NCBI RefSeq assembly: GCF_007846085.1
Contig: NZ_VOEJ01000007.1
Location: 62,001 to 126,000, forward strand
From: Mucilaginibacter pallidiroseus
GTDB taxonomy: Bacteria; Bacteroidota; Bacteroidia; Sphingobacteriales; Sphingobacteriaceae
DNA: 64,000 nucleotides
Reading direction: 5' to 3'
This document shows positions 63,846-64,000 of this stretch, in pieces (positions within the stretch are counted from its first letter, which is position 1; each line of letters opens with the position of its first letter). The position numbers were made by a program, and so were the translations under genes. The notes below the pieces were generated by a model, which was not told the origin of the DNA, searched no databases, and saw only the letters and a program-made list of their open reading frames with translations.

Positions 63846-64000
63846 TTACTTAGCCAACAGATCTACCGACTTAACCGCCTGCGGGAACCAAACCATCATT
63901 TCGCCCTTGCCGCGATTGGCCCAACTGTAATATGGTATAGCTGTAAGTGTTGCGTTACGTGTCACGATGTTTTGCCCATTATCATCCACGTCAACAGCTT
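63846..64000 (-). CDS. C-terminus of a GH127/DUF1680-like protein (cut by window)
   Basis: The last 51 codons are visible, stop TAA at 63846-63848. The sequence TAIPYYSWANRGKGEMMVWF is the conserved end of the GH127/DUF1680 family, whose characterised members are beta-L-arabinofuranosidases. The rest lies beyond the right edge. Convergent with the propeller-like gene. Confidence 0.75.
   Translation of the reverse strand, partial: AVDVDDNGQNIVTRNATLTAIPYYSWANRGKGEMMVWFPQAVKSVDLLAK

Noticed and set aside
1..64000. CRISPR, insertion sequences, prophage, rRNA or tRNA genes
   Set aside because: No regularly spaced repeats, transposase, integrase, phage structural gene or RNA gene signature was seen.

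Overview
The window looks like chromosomal DNA of a Bacteroidota bacterium, most likely family Sphingobacteriaceae (Mucilaginibacter/Pedobacter type). Support: promoters of the form TTTG-N19..21-TAnnTTTG (best cases upstream of rplC, rpsL and an orphan RNA); few Shine-Dalgarno sites; Bacteroidota-type families (DUF3810, DUF2911, plug-domain and outer-membrane beta-barrel receptors, secreted GH29); and a sphingolipid Delta4-desaturase homologue, which fits a sphingolipid-making lineage. The assignment rests on family recognition, not on a search.

Layout. 1-1401: OmpR-type response regulator (cut by the window edge) and its histidine kinase. 1463-6956: heme (C5 pathway) cluster hemA - hemCD fusion - hemB - hemL on the minus strand, making uroporphyrinogen III from glutamyl-tRNA. 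7123-15046: small accessory genes (DoxX-like protein, GNAT-nitrilase fusion, a frameshifted alpha/beta hydrolase, MBL-fold hydrolase, secreted esterase-like protein, VOC protein, thioredoxin, DUF1624 acyltransferase-like protein, PAP2 phosphatase). 15098-30555: the S10-spc-alpha ribosomal protein cluster on the minus strand, from rplC to rplQ, with secY, map, infA and rpoA. 30792-37133: eight unrelated genes (rhomboid protease, thioesterase, a fungal-type Tyr1 prephenate dehydrogenase, EVE-like protein and others) lying between rplC and rpsJ. 37215-40784: str operon rpsL-rpsG-fusA-rpsJ. 40951-64000: accessory genes: LysR/MFS divergent pair, acyl-CoA dehydrogenase, alpha-L-fucosidase plus mutarotase, Tat-exported phospholipase C, two paralogous GT39-type membrane glycosyltransferases, an apparent non-coding RNA, DUF3810 and DUF2911 proteins, an MG2/plug-domain protein, a TonB-dependent receptor-like barrel, the desaturase, a propeller-like protein, and the C-terminus of a GH127-like protein at the right edge.

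How it works together. The ribosomal cluster appears to be split into several transcription units: hairpins followed by T-runs lie in most of its wider gaps, and promoter-like -7 boxes follow some of them. rplC has its own consensus promoter because it is physically separated from rpsJ, which ends in its own terminator. The most interesting non-housekeeping items are the DES1-like desaturase, the fungal-type Tyr1, the promoter-plus-terminator orphan RNA near 52.3-52.5 kb, the 24-bp perfect palindrome upstream of the acyl-CoA dehydrogenase, and the G-tract frameshift in the 9.1-kb hydrolase. I saw no tRNA, rRNA, CRISPR array, insertion sequence or phage gene.
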